Assembly (NCBI RefSeq): GCF_003934285.1 | Contig: NZ_RQWJ01000006.1 | Span: forward strand, 1 to 64,000 | Direction of reading: 5' to 3' | DNA from: Brevundimonas fluminis | GTDB lineage: Bacteria > Pseudomonadota > Alphaproteobacteria > Caulobacterales > Caulobacteraceae | DNA: 64,000 nt | Shown here: one piece after another, positions 56,731 through 64,000 of the stretch | Position numbering within the stretch: position 1 is the stretch's first letter | How the letters are laid out: the number at the start of each line of letters is the position of its first letter | Notes under the pieces: generated by a model | Database searches by the model: none | What the model saw: the letters and a program-made list of their open reading frames with translations, nothing else | What the model was told of the DNA's origin: nothing | Program-made: the position numbers and the translations under genes

Positions 56731-57474
56731 ATGACCCAGCCCGCCTCTCTCCGCCATGAACTGGTCGAAACCGCCCGCGTCGTCGCCTTCGGCCTCGCCC
56801 TCGCCGTCACCTGGACCTCGGTCGCGTATCAGCCCTTCACCATCCCCTCGGCCTCGATGGAGCCCGGACTGATCGAGGGCGACTATCTGGTGGTGTCGAA
56901 ATGGGCCTACGGCTGGTCCGGCGCCTCCCTGCCCATGAACCCGCCCCTCGGCGAGGACCGGCTGTTCGGGCGCCACCCGGCGCGCGGCGACGTCGTCGTC
57001 TTCCGCCACCCGCTGAGGCCGGACGAGCCGTGGATCAAGCGCGTCATCGGCCTGCCCGGCGATCGCGTGCAGGTCCGCGCCGGTCGGGTCTTCGTCAATG
57101 GCCTGCCCTTCGCGCAGACCTCGCTGGGCCCCGGCCGCAGCGCTTCGGATCCCGGCCGCCCCGTGACCCGTCTCCGCGAGACCGCGCCGGACGGTGCTCG
57201 CCGCTGGACCATCCACGACTTCGGCCCGGGCGCGCCCGGCGACGACACGCCCGTGATCGCCGTGCCCGAGGGCAGCTACCTCGTTCTTGGCGACAATCGC
57301 GACAACTCTCTGGACGGACGCTGGTCGTCCGAGGTCGGCGTCGGCTTCCTGCCCGCCCGCAACCTGATCGGCCGCGCCGAGGTCGTCGTCGCCTCGTGGA
57401 AGCCGGGCGCCTCGCTGTGGAAGCCGTGGACCTGGCTGAACCTTCAGGGGCGCTGGTTCATGTCCATCCGCTGA
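56731..57474 (+). CDS. lepB: Signal peptidase I
   Basis: A 247-residue membrane protease. One N-terminal anchor (about 14-34) precedes the catalytic P-S-A-S42-M-E-P-G, and the general base K103 lies in W-I-K-R-V-I-G-L-P-G-D. The C-terminal G-D-N-R-D-N-S-L-D-G-R motif is conserved. It removes Sec signal peptides. It has its own gap on each side, and this is probably a second lepB copy, since the main copy is usually near rnc/era, which are absent here. Confidence 0.93.
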   Translation: MTQPASLRHELVETARVVAFGLALAVTWTSVAYQPFTIPSASMEPGLIEGDYLVVSKWAYGWSGASLPMNPPLGEDRLFGRHPARGDVVVFRHPLRPDEPWIKRVIGLPGDRVQVRAGRVFVNGLPFAQTSLGPGRSASDPGRPVTRLRETAPDGARRWTIHDFGPGAPGDDTPVIAVPEGSYLVLGDNRDNSLDGRWSSEVGVGFLPARNLIGRAEVVVASWKPGASLWKPWTWLNLQGRWFMSIR

Positions 57475-57481
57475 GGGTCAG

Positions 57482-57540
57482 CACCCCTGGACACGGTCCA
57501 TGCGGTCTCCAGGATTGTGCAGCCGGATCGTCCAGGGGTG
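57482..57540. terminator. Long inverted repeat between the convergent lepB and EF-hand genes
   Basis: CACCCCTGGAC (57482-57492) and GTCCAGGGGTG (57530-57540) are perfect 11-base arms separated by 37 bases. They fill the gap between the two convergent genes, so a shared transcription end is likely, but neither side has a strong T-tract. Confidence 0.35.
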
Positions 57541-57550
57541 TCCAGGCGGA

Positions 57551-57862
57551 TCAGCGCGCGAACTCGGCCTTGCTGACCACGCCGTCGCCGTTCGCGTCCA
57601 GCCGTTCGAACGCCGCGTCCGACCGTGCGTCCGCCTGCGCCAGCGTCGGCGCCGCCATCGCCCCCAGCGCCAGTCCCGCCGCCGCCGCGACCGCCGTGGG
57701 CCAGCCCTTCAGCCGGCCCCGCGCCCCGATCTCCGCCTCGATGAAACCGCGCACTGCGTCGCTGGCCGAGCGTCCACGCGCCCGACACAGGGCCATGAAC
57801 GCCGTCTTCGTCTCGAACGGCAGGCGAACCTCAAGCGTCTCTGACTTCTTCGGCGCGCGCAT
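57551..57862 (-). CDS. Ribbon-helix-helix / transmembrane / EF-hand protein
   Basis: A 103-residue protein from the ATG at 57862 (the longer frame is arginine-rich with no features). Residues 7-48 match an Arc/MetJ-type ribbon-helix-helix (E-T-L-E-V-R-L-P-F-E strand followed by two helices). Residues 55-72 form one transmembrane helix (or a late signal-like segment ending T-L-A-Q-A). Residues 89-100 are a complete EF-hand calcium loop, D-A-N-G-D-G-V-V-S-K-A-E. The predicted topology puts the DNA-binding half in the cytoplasm and the calcium site in the periplasm. I know no named family with this order. Confidence 0.82.
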   Translation of the reverse strand: MRAPKKSETLEVRLPFETKTAFMALCRARGRSASDAVRGFIEAEIGARGRLKGWPTAVAAAAGLALGAMAAPTLAQADARSDAAFERLDANGDGVVSKAEFAR

Positions 57863-57949
57863 GGCGGGATCTCCTCGCAGAGCCCGCATCTCACCCCGCG
57901 AGCGCCCGCCACGCCAGTGAAATCGCGGCAAGCTTCTCGCCCGCCGGGC

Positions 57950-57993
57950 AAAAAAGGGCCCGCCGTCGATTGGGCGACGGCGGGCCTCGTTTT
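57950..57993 (-). terminator. Rho-independent terminator for the Pal-like gene
   Basis: Arms GGCCCGCCGTCG (57957-57968) and CGACGGCGGGCC (57975-57986) pair over 12 bases with a six-base loop. Read on the minus strand, a run of six T follows the stem (57950-57955). The plus side also has TTTT, so it may work both ways. It ends transcription of the Pal-like gene upstream. Confidence 0.85.
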
Positions 57994-58049
57994 CGCGTCC
58001 GGGATCCTCCTCAGGGGATGTGGCGAACCCCGACCGCGAGGTTCCTCGC

Positions 58050-58604
58050 TCAGCGCCCGCCGGTGACGACGGTGTGGGCGTTGCGGTTCTGGGCATGGGC
58101 GGCCTCGGTCGAGCCCGGGGCGATCGGCCGCTCCTTCCCGTAGCTGATGACCTCGATGCGCGAAGCGGCGATCCCCGCGGCGATCAGATGACTCCGGACG
58201 GCTTCGGCCCGACGCGAGCCCAGCGCGATGTTGTATTCGCGCGTGCCGCGCTCGTCGGCGTTGCCCTCGATGCGGATCCGCACGTCGGGATAGCGGCGCA
58301 GCCACGCCGCCTGGGCGTCCAGTCGCGGCAGGGCGTCGGCGCGGATCTGGTGGCTGTCCAGGTCGAAATAGATCCGGTCCGCCACATTGACGCGGAAGTC
58401 GTCGGCGCTGCCCGGAACGGCCCCGGACACCGTCCCCGTCGGCGCCGTCACCGTGCCGGAGTCGGAGCTCCGGGTGGGCAGTCCGCCCGGCCCCGCCGCC
58501 GGCTCGGCTCGGCGCGCGCAGGCGGCTGTCGAGGCCATGGCCAGCATCGCCACGGCGGCCAGGATCTGGGAGCGGGACGGACGCGACGCGCGCAACTGGA
58601 TCAT
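58050..58604 (-). CDS. pal: OmpA-family peptidoglycan-associated lipoprotein (Pal-like)
   Basis: A 184-residue lipoprotein with lipobox S-T-A-A-C29. A short Gly/Thr linker leads to an OmpA-C domain (about 70-184) with the meso-DAP-binding D in N-A-D-E-R-G-T-R-E-Y-N, and the R-R-A-E-A-V motif. It should anchor the outer membrane to peptidoglycan. The tol genes are not next to it, so it could be a Pal paralogue rather than the Tol-system Pal. A strong terminator follows. Confidence 0.85.
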   Translation of the reverse strand: MIQLRASRPSRSQILAAVAMLAMASTAACARRAEPAAGPGGLPTRSSDSGTVTAPTGTVSGAVPGSADDFRVNVADRIYFDLDSHQIRADALPRLDAQAAWLRRYPDVRIRIEGNADERGTREYNIALGSRRAEAVRSHLIAAGIAASRIEVISYGKERPIAPGSTEAAHAQNRNAHTVVTGGR

Positions 58605-58655
58605 GAGAGTCCTCTCGGTTCCCCGCCTTGATGGCGGCGGACGGGACCCGGCTCA

Positions 58656-60182
58656 ATGATGGGATTTTTATGCCTCTCGCCATCGGCGTCGGGGCGGGGC
58701 AAGTCTCTGCGGGTGTCCCGGCCAGCGCGCGACCCGATCCCCGCCGCCTCCCCGACCCCGACGCCCAAAGGCGTCGGCCGGGGGTTCGCATGGCTGCTTG
58801 AACGGTCGGACGTCCGGCTGGGCCCGGTGGCCCAGTTCGCGGCCGCGACCGGGGTGGTGCTGGTCGGCACGATCGTCGCCGTCCTGCTGTATCAGCTGGT
58901 CGACCTGACGCGGCTGGCCATCTTCTTCCTCGGCTCGGTGATCGTCTGCGCCCTGCTGTTCGGCCGACGACCGGGCGTCTTCGCCGCCTTCCTCGCCTTC
59001 GCCGCCTACAACTTCAGCCTGGTGGAGCCGCGCTTCACCTTCCGTCTCGTGGGCGCCGAGGATCTGCTGACTCTCGCGGCCTTCCTGATCGTGGCCCTGT
59101 CCATCGGCGGCCTCGCCGGCCGGGTTCGGGACAGCGAACGTCAGGCCCGGATGCGCGCCGACGAGACGGACGCCCTGCTGGAGGCCAGTCGCGCCTTCGG
59201 CGACGCGGTGGACGTGGACGCCGTGGCGCTGGATCTGCAGAGCCGACTGAGCGCGATCGTCGGCGGGGACGCCGTGGTCGCGGATGCGCCCCCGCCCGCC
59301 GGCTGGCGCTCCCGCGCCCTGTCGCGGGACCCATCGGCCCTCGTCGCGGCCTGGCGGCCCGGCGCCGCGGCAGGGGCCGACGCGGCCCGGCAGGACCGGC
59401 TCTGCGCCCTCATGATCGATCTCGCCTCGGCCGCCGTGAACCGCATCCATCTGGTGGACGTCCGGACCGGACTGGAGGCCGAGGCCCGCGCCGGGCGCCT
59501 GCGTGACGCCATCCTCAGCTCCATCTCCCACGATCTGCGCACGCCGCTGGCCACAGTCCTGGCCTCGGCGTCCAGCCTTCAGGAGTACGGCGACCGCTTC
59601 GACCTGAAGACGCGCGACGACCTCGCCGGCGTGATCGTGCACGAGGCCGACCGCCTGAACCGCTACGTCGAGCGCCTGCTGGACCTGTCGCGCATCCAGG
59701 CCGGACAGGTGGCGCCGCGTCTGGAGCCGACGTCCCTCTCCGAGGTGGTCGACGCCGCCGTCCGCCGCCTGCCCGCCCGGGCCGAGACCGCCGTCCACGC
59801 CGACGCCCTGGACGCCGCGCCGCCGGTGCTGGCCGACGGCAAGCTGCTCGAGCAGGCGGTGTTCAACCTGCTGGACAACGCCCTGAACCATGGCGGCGAC
59901 GGCGTCCGCGTGGAGGTCCGCACCCGGCGCGAGGGCGACGCCGTCATCCTCTTGATCGAGGACGACGGTCCCGGCGTGGAAGACGACGAACTGGCCGATC
60001 TCGGACGCAAATTCCATCGGGGGCGTCGGCGCCCGCCCGGCGCGACCGGCGCCGGCATCGGCCTCGCGGTGGTCAAGGGCTTCGTCGAGGCCATGGGCGG
60101 GGCCCTCGACTTCGCCCGCGGCCAGGACGGCCGACGCGGCCTGCGCGCGGGCGTCACCCTGCGCGCGGCGGAGGCGGCATGA
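58656..60182 (+). CDS. KdpD-like sensor histidine kinase lacking the KdpD N-terminal sensory domain
   Basis: A 508-residue kinase as annotated from the ATG at 58656. The first 50 residues are Pro/Ser/Gly-rich, overlie a GC palindrome, and may not be translated; no better-placed start with a clear ribosome site was found. Residues of about 60-160 contain the DUF4118 membrane core (four helices), then a GAF-like segment, HisKA with H292 (SHDLRTPLA) and an HATPase. The KdpD/UspA N-terminal half of E. coli KdpD is absent. It overlaps the regulator gene (ATGA). Confidence 0.9.
   Translation: MMGFLCLSPSASGRGKSLRVSRPARDPIPAASPTPTPKGVGRGFAWLLERSDVRLGPVAQFAAATGVVLVGTIVAVLLYQLVDLTRLAIFFLGSVIVCALLFGRRPGVFAAFLAFAAYNFSLVEPRFTFRLVGAEDLLTLAAFLIVALSIGGLAGRVRDSERQARMRADETDALLEASRAFGDAVDVDAVALDLQSRLSAIVGGDAVVADAPPPAGWRSRALSRDPSALVAAWRPGAAAGADAARQDRLCALMIDLASAAVNRIHLVDVRTGLEAEARAGRLRDAILSSISHDLRTPLATVLASASSLQEYGDRFDLKTRDDLAGVIVHEADRLNRYVERLLDLSRIQAGQVAPRLEPTSLSEVVDAAVRRLPARAETAVHADALDAAPPVLADGKLLEQAVFNLLDNALNHGGDGVRVEVRTRREGDAVILLIEDDGPGVEDDELADLGRKFHRGRRRPPGATGAGIGLAVVKGFVEAMGGALDFARGQDGRRGLRAGVTLRAAEAA
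58758..58777 (+). repeat. GC palindrome near the start of the kinase gene
   Basis: CCGACGCC (58758-58765) and GGCGTCGG (58770-58777) form a perfect eight-base stem with a CAAA loop. It lies in a proline-rich, poorly coding stretch and resembles a REP-type intergenic element that has become part of, or precedes, the kinase gene. Confidence 0.45.
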
Positions 60183-60874
60183 GCGCCCGCGTCCTGCTGG
60201 TCGAGGACGAGGCCCACATCGTCCGCGCCCTGCGCCCGGCGCTCGACGCCGAGGGCTACCACGTCGCCGACGTTTCGACCGGAGCGGGGGCGCTGGAGGC
60301 GCTGGCCGGCGACGGCTTCGACGTCATCCTGCTGGACCTCGGCCTGCCCGACATGGACGGCAAGGACGTCATCCGCCGCGTCCGCGAATGGTCGGAAGCC
60401 CCCATCCTCGTCCTCAGCGCGCGCCATCTGGAGGACGAGAAGATCGCCGCCCTGGACCTCGGCGCCGACGACTACGTCAACAAGCCCTTCGCGGCGGGCG
60501 AGCTGCTGGCCCGGCTGCGCGCCGCCCTGCGCGGCCGCGACCGCCGCTTCGCCACCCAGTCCCGGTTTTCCGCCGGCGGCCTGACCATCGACTTCTCGAC
60601 CCGCCGCGTCTGGATCGAGGACGAGCCGGTCCACCTGACCCCGCGCGAGTACGACCTCGCCCGGGCCCTCGCCCGCCACGCCGGCCGGGTCGTCACCCAC
60701 CGCCAGATCGCCGCCGCCGTCTGGGGCGGCGAGGAGGCCGTGGACGCGCAGTCGATCCGCGTCCTCGTCGGCCAGCTGCGCCAGAAGATCGAGCGCAATC
60801 CCGCACGGCCCCGCATCATCCTGACGGAACAGGGACTGGGCTACCGCATGATCGAGCCGCCGCCCGGCGGCTGA
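60179..60874 (+). CDS. KdpE-like OmpR-family response regulator
   Basis: A 231-residue regulator: receiver (1-120, D53, K in N-K-P-F) and a C-terminal OmpR winged helix (about 130-228, with the [11 protein letters not shown] helix and the T-x-x-G-L-G-Y-R-M end). It pairs with the KdpD-like kinase. No kdpFABC genes are nearby, so its targets are unknown; potassium or osmotic control is suggested only by homology. It converges on the amidase, overlapping by 34 bases. Confidence 0.92.
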   Translation: MSARVLLVEDEAHIVRALRPALDAEGYHVADVSTGAGALEALAGDGFDVILLDLGLPDMDGKDVIRRVREWSEAPILVLSARHLEDEKIAALDLGADDYVNKPFAAGELLARLRAALRGRDRRFATQSRFSAGGLTIDFSTRRVWIEDEPVHLTPREYDLARALARHAGRVVTHRQIAAAVWGGEEAVDAQSIRVLVGQLRQKIERNPARPRIILTEQGLGYRMIEPPPGG

Positions 60875-62529
60875 AGGATCAGTGCACCGTCGTTCCCGGC
60901 GGGGCGCGTCATCGGTCCGCGAACGCGCTCGTAGGCGTGGCCCAGCGACAGGATGCGCGCATCCTCCCACTTGCCGCCGATGAAGCTCAGGCCCACGGGC
61001 ATGCCCCGGTCCAGACCCATCGGCACCGTCAGGTGCGGATAGCCCGCCACCGCCGCCAGCCGGCTGGCCGAGCCCTGCATGCGGTCCTCGTCTTCCGGAT
61101 CGTTGGTCCAGGCGCGCGAGGTCGTCGGCGCGATCAGGGCGATCACCTGATGCTCGGCCATCATCCGGTCGATCCCCTCCGGCCCCGCCATGCGCAAAGA
61201 GTCAGCTCGGGCCGCCACGTACTCCGGATCGTCCAGCCCCTTCGTCGCCTCGGCCCGCTCGAACAGGTCCTGTCCGAACAGCACCGTCTCGCGTGGCTCT
61301 GCGGCGTTGAAGGCGATCACGTCGGCCAGCGTCCGGGTCTTCACCTGCGCCGGATCGGTCGAGGCCAGATACAGGTTCAGGTCGTGCTTCAGCTCGACCA
61401 TCAGCACGGTGAACTCCAACCGCCCGATGGTGGCCATGTCCGGCCCTTCCGGGATGTCGACCAGCACGGCGCCCGCGGCCTCCAGCACCCCCAGCGTCCG
61501 CTCGAACTCGGCTCGCGTCTCTTCCGAATAGGACGGCAGCAGGAACCGCATCACCCCGATCCGCGCGCCCCTCAGCGAACCCGCGTCCAGCGCCGCGCGA
61601 TAGTCCACCTTGCGCCCGTCCGCCTCCGCCGTCGCGGCGTCCAGCGGGTCGGTCCCGGCGATGACGCCCAGCACGATGGCGGCGTCCTCCACCGTCCGCG
61701 TCATCGGTCCGGCGGTGTCCTGCGAATGGCTGATCGGCACGATGTGGGTGCGCGACACCAGACCCACCGTCGGCTTGAACCCGACGATACCCGTCACCGA
61801 GGCCGGGCAGGTGATCGACCCGTCCGTCTCCGTGCCGATCGCCGCCGGCGCCAGCCCCGCCGCGACCGCCACCGCGCTGCCCGACGACGAGCCGCAGGGC
61901 GTCCGCCCCGGATCATACGGATTGCGCGTCTGCCCCCCGACCGCGCTCCAGCCGCTGATCGACTGCGACGACCGGATGTTGGCCCACTCCGACAGATTGG
62001 TCTTGCCGAGGATGACGGCGCCGGCGTCCCGCAGCCGCGTCACGATCGGCGCGTCCCTGCCGGGGGCGTTGTTGGCCAGCGCCAGCGACCCCGCCGTCGT
62101 CGGCATCCCGGCGGCCTCGATGTTGTCTTTCAGGAGGATGGGCACGCCGCCCAGCGCGCTTCCCTCGTGCGCCGCGCCGGCCTCATCGAGCGCCGTTTCG
62201 CTGAGCCGGATCACGCTCTGCGGCGCGACGTCCGGCATGCCGCGATCGATGCGCGCAACGTCGCTCAGCGCCGTGGACGTGACGGCCCGGCGGCGCACCG
62301 CGTCGGTTCCGAACGACCGCGCCTGAACCACCGTCATGCCGGACGGCGCCGACACGTCGTTCGCCCATGCCGGGGCCGCTGCAGGCGACGGCGGGCTCTC
62401 CGTCCGCGTGACTTCGACGCTGATGCACCCACCCAGGGTCAGGGCAACCAGCCCCGCTGCGATCAGTCCTGCGCGGCCGGCGACCTTGAGCCGATCGTGC
62501 GGTCGAGGAAGTCCAGATACGTCCGCCAT
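60841..62529 (-). CDS. Amidase-signature family hydrolase, probable lipoprotein
   Basis: A 562-residue protein with lipobox T-L-G-G-C35. The amidase-signature triad is intact: K in [10 protein letters not shown], the cis-Ser in G-S-S-S-G-S-A, and the nucleophile Ser in [12 protein letters not shown]. Likely a periplasmic amidase acting on peptide or carboxamide bonds. Its N-terminal 67 bases overlap the end of the S9 peptidase gene, so it is co-transcribed with it. Confidence 0.9.
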   Translation of the reverse strand: MADVSGLPRPHDRLKVAGRAGLIAAGLVALTLGGCISVEVTRTESPPSPAAAPAWANDVSAPSGMTVVQARSFGTDAVRRRAVTSTALSDVARIDRGMPDVAPQSVIRLSETALDEAGAAHEGSALGGVPILLKDNIEAAGMPTTAGSLALANNAPGRDAPIVTRLRDAGAVILGKTNLSEWANIRSSQSISGWSAVGGQTRNPYDPGRTPCGSSSGSAVAVAAGLAPAAIGTETDGSITCPASVTGIVGFKPTVGLVSRTHIVPISHSQDTAGPMTRTVEDAAIVLGVIAGTDPLDAATAEADGRKVDYRAALDAGSLRGARIGVMRFLLPSYSEETRAEFERTLGVLEAAGAVLVDIPEGPDMATIGRLEFTVLMVELKHDLNLYLASTDPAQVKTRTLADVIAFNAAEPRETVLFGQDLFERAEATKGLDDPEYVAARADSLRMAGPEGIDRMMAEHQVIALIAPTTSRAWTNDPEDEDRMQGSASRLAAVAGYPHLTVPMGLDRGMPVGLSFIGGKWEDARILSLGHAYERVRGPMTRPAGNDGALILQPPGGGSIMR

Positions 62530-64000
62530 TGGTGCAGCCCCCGCTCATTGCCCCGGATGCCGTGGCGCTGGCCGGGATAGAGCATGGTCTCGAACGGGAG
62601 GCTCTTTTCCTGCAGGGCGTTCAGCACGCGGGTGGTGTTTTCGAAGATCACGTTGTCGTCGGCCATGCCGTGCATCAGCAGCAGCCGGCCGGTCATCAGC
62701 GGCAGCTGGTCCAGGATGTCGGACGCGGCGTAGCCCTCCGGATTGGCTTGCGGCGTCGACATGAACCGCTCGGTGTAGTGGGTGTCGTACAGGCTCCAGT
62801 CCGTCACCGGCGCGCCCGAGATGGCGGCCGCCAGCCCCATCTTCGGCTCGGTCAGCATGTGCAGGGTCATGAACCCGCCGTAGCTCCAGCCCATCGCCGC
62901 GATCCGGTCGTCGTCGATGAACGGCAGGCTGCGCAGATAGTCGGCGGCCAGCACCTGATCCTCGATCTCCGGCTGGCCCATCTTCAGGTGCAGCGCCTGC
63001 TTGAACCGCGCCGAGCGATAGCCTTCGCCCCGATTGTCCAGCCGGAAGACGACGTAGCCCGCCTCGGTCAGCAGCTGGGTCGTCGCCGACGGCCAGCCGC
63101 GCTTCACCCCGCCGCCCGACGGGCCGCCGTACACCTGCATGACCACCGGATACCGCTTCGACGGATCGAAGCCCGGCGGCGTCGACATCTGCCAGTGCAG
63201 GGTCTCGCCATGGCTCTGCAGCGTGCCGAATTCCGGATCGCGCTGGCGGGCGTTGTACGGCCAGAAGGGGTGGGTCTCGTCCAGCCGGTTCTCCTCGATC
63301 CAGGCCAGACGCTGGCCGTCGATCGAATACAGCGCCGACTGCGGCGGGGTGTCTTCGTCCTGATAGTTGCCGACGTAGGCCGTGCCCGTGCGGTTGACCG
63401 AGGCGCTCCACCAGCCGCCTCGCGGCGTGATCTCGGCGGGGCGGCCCGGACGCCGCAGGCTGACGCTGAACAGCTGCTGCTCGATCGGATATTCCTTCCC
63501 GTCGCGCATCGAGGCCGTGAAGAAGACCGTGCCGGTCCGCTCGTCCACGGCGTTCAGGCCGGTCACCGCATAGTCGCCAGAGGTGATCGCCCGGATGCGC
63601 CGCCCGTCCGCGCGATGCAGATACAGGTGCTTCCACCCGCTCTCCTCGCTGGACCAGATGAAGGTTCCATCGGCCAGCGCCTTGAAGTCGTGCGTCAGCG
63701 GCACCCAGGCCTCCGACGTCTGGGTCGCGATGACCCGCCCCTGTCCGGTGGTCGGATCCACGGCGATCAGGTCCAGCGTCTTCTGGTCCCGCGACTGGCG
63801 CTGGACGTACAGGGTCTTGCCGTCGGCCGACCAGTTGACCCGCGCCAGATAGACGTCCGCGTTGGCGCCCAGATCGACCTTGATCCGCTGCCCCGTCGTG
63901 CGGTCGTGCACGTACAGGTCGACGACGGCGTTCGGTCGGCCGGCGCGCGGATAGCGCTGCTCGACCACCGTCGCCCCGCCGCCCGAGATGTCCAGACGCG
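62463..64000 (-). CDS. S9 family (prolyl oligopeptidase/DPP IV) peptidase, N-terminus outside the window
   Basis: At least 511 residues to the window edge. The visible part has the end of a beta-propeller (repeated D-G-K-T-L-Y and S-x-E-E-S-G-W motifs) and the complete alpha/beta hydrolase domain with G-W-S-Y-G-G-F, the Asp in H-G-M-A-D-D-N, and the His in G-Q-R-H-G-I-R. The frame stays open to base 64000. Probably exported and cleaving Xaa-Pro or similar peptides. Confidence 0.92.
   Translation of the reverse strand, partial: RLDISGGGATVVEQRYPRAGRPNAVVDLYVHDRTTGQRIKVDLGANADVYLARVNWSADGKTLYVQRQSRDQKTLDLIAVDPTTGQGRVIATQTSEAWVPLTHDFKALADGTFIWSSEESGWKHLYLHRADGRRIRAITSGDYAVTGLNAVDERTGTVFFTASMRDGKEYPIEQQLFSVSLRRPGRPAEITPRGGWWSASVNRTGTAYVGNYQDEDTPPQSALYSIDGQRLAWIEENRLDETHPFWPYNARQRDPEFGTLQSHGETLHWQMSTPPGFDPSKRYPVVMQVYGGPSGGGVKRGWPSATTQLLTEAGYVVFRLDNRGEGYRSARFKQALHLKMGQPEIEDQVLAADYLRSLPFIDDDRIAAMGWSYGGFMTLHMLTEPKMGLAAAISGAPVTDWSLYDTHYTERFMSTPQANPEGYAASDILDQLPLMTGRLLLMHGMADDNVIFENTTRVLNALQEKSLPFETMLYPGQRHGIRGNERGLHQWRTYLDFLDRTIGSRSPAAQD

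Overview
The window is about 70% GC. It is densely coded, with many 4-base ATGA/GTGA stop-start overlaps. It carries large TonB-dependent receptors, S9 and PD40 hydrolases, many hybrid histidine kinases and a compact histidine operon. This points to an alphaproteobacterium of the Caulobacterales, most likely Brevundimonas or a close relative; the genus is inferred from gene content, not proven. I saw no rRNA, tRNA, insertion sequence, phage gene or CRISPR array.

Layout. 1-7244: a two-sided locus in which response regulator, TPR/YaiO-type barrel, HEAT-repeat membrane protein and processive GT2 glycosyltransferase face a CHASE3 hybrid kinase, a single receiver and an Hpt protein. It reads as a phosphorelay-controlled surface-polysaccharide system. 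7475-10774: a PD40/amidohydrolase fusion. 11029-19972: two DUF5985-like membrane proteins and a winged-helix-like protein, divergent from two very large hybrid kinases, one with about nine near-identical HAMP-type repeats. 20304-23708: a serine hydrolase, three unknown proteins and a TIMP-like secreted protein; two of these genes share an upstream element. 24057-30048: a MoxR/DUF58/DUF4350/DUF4129/SpoIIM/RDD operon. 30939-37574: a TrpR-like regulator followed by hisG-hisD-(HisC-like)hisB-hisH-hisA-hisF-hisIE. 37585-47037 (minus): a seven-gene catabolic operon (TonB receptor, MFS, carboxylesterase, acyl-CoA ligase, TetR, SDR, serine hydrolase). 47187-56651: dctA, a TonB receptor and an alpha/beta hydrolase, divergent from dctB-dctD. 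56731-64000: lepB, a ribbon-helix-helix/TM/EF-hand protein, a Pal-like lipoprotein, a KdpD/KdpE-like pair, an amidase and a truncated S9 peptidase.

How it fits together. The organism appears to be an oligotroph that scavenges polymers and esters through TonB receptors, cleaves them with secreted or periplasmic hydrolases, and invests heavily in multi-step phosphorelays. The most unusual items are the HisB protein carrying an N-terminal aminotransferase-like domain that has lost its PLP lysine, the YaiO/HEAT/GT2 locus with its own phosphorelay (and a barrel protein with no visible signal peptide), the DctD homologue without a GAFTGA motif beside twin palindromes, the RHH-TM-EF-hand protein, and a TrpR-like regulator whose operator-like inverted repeat lies inside its own, possibly leaderless, promoter.
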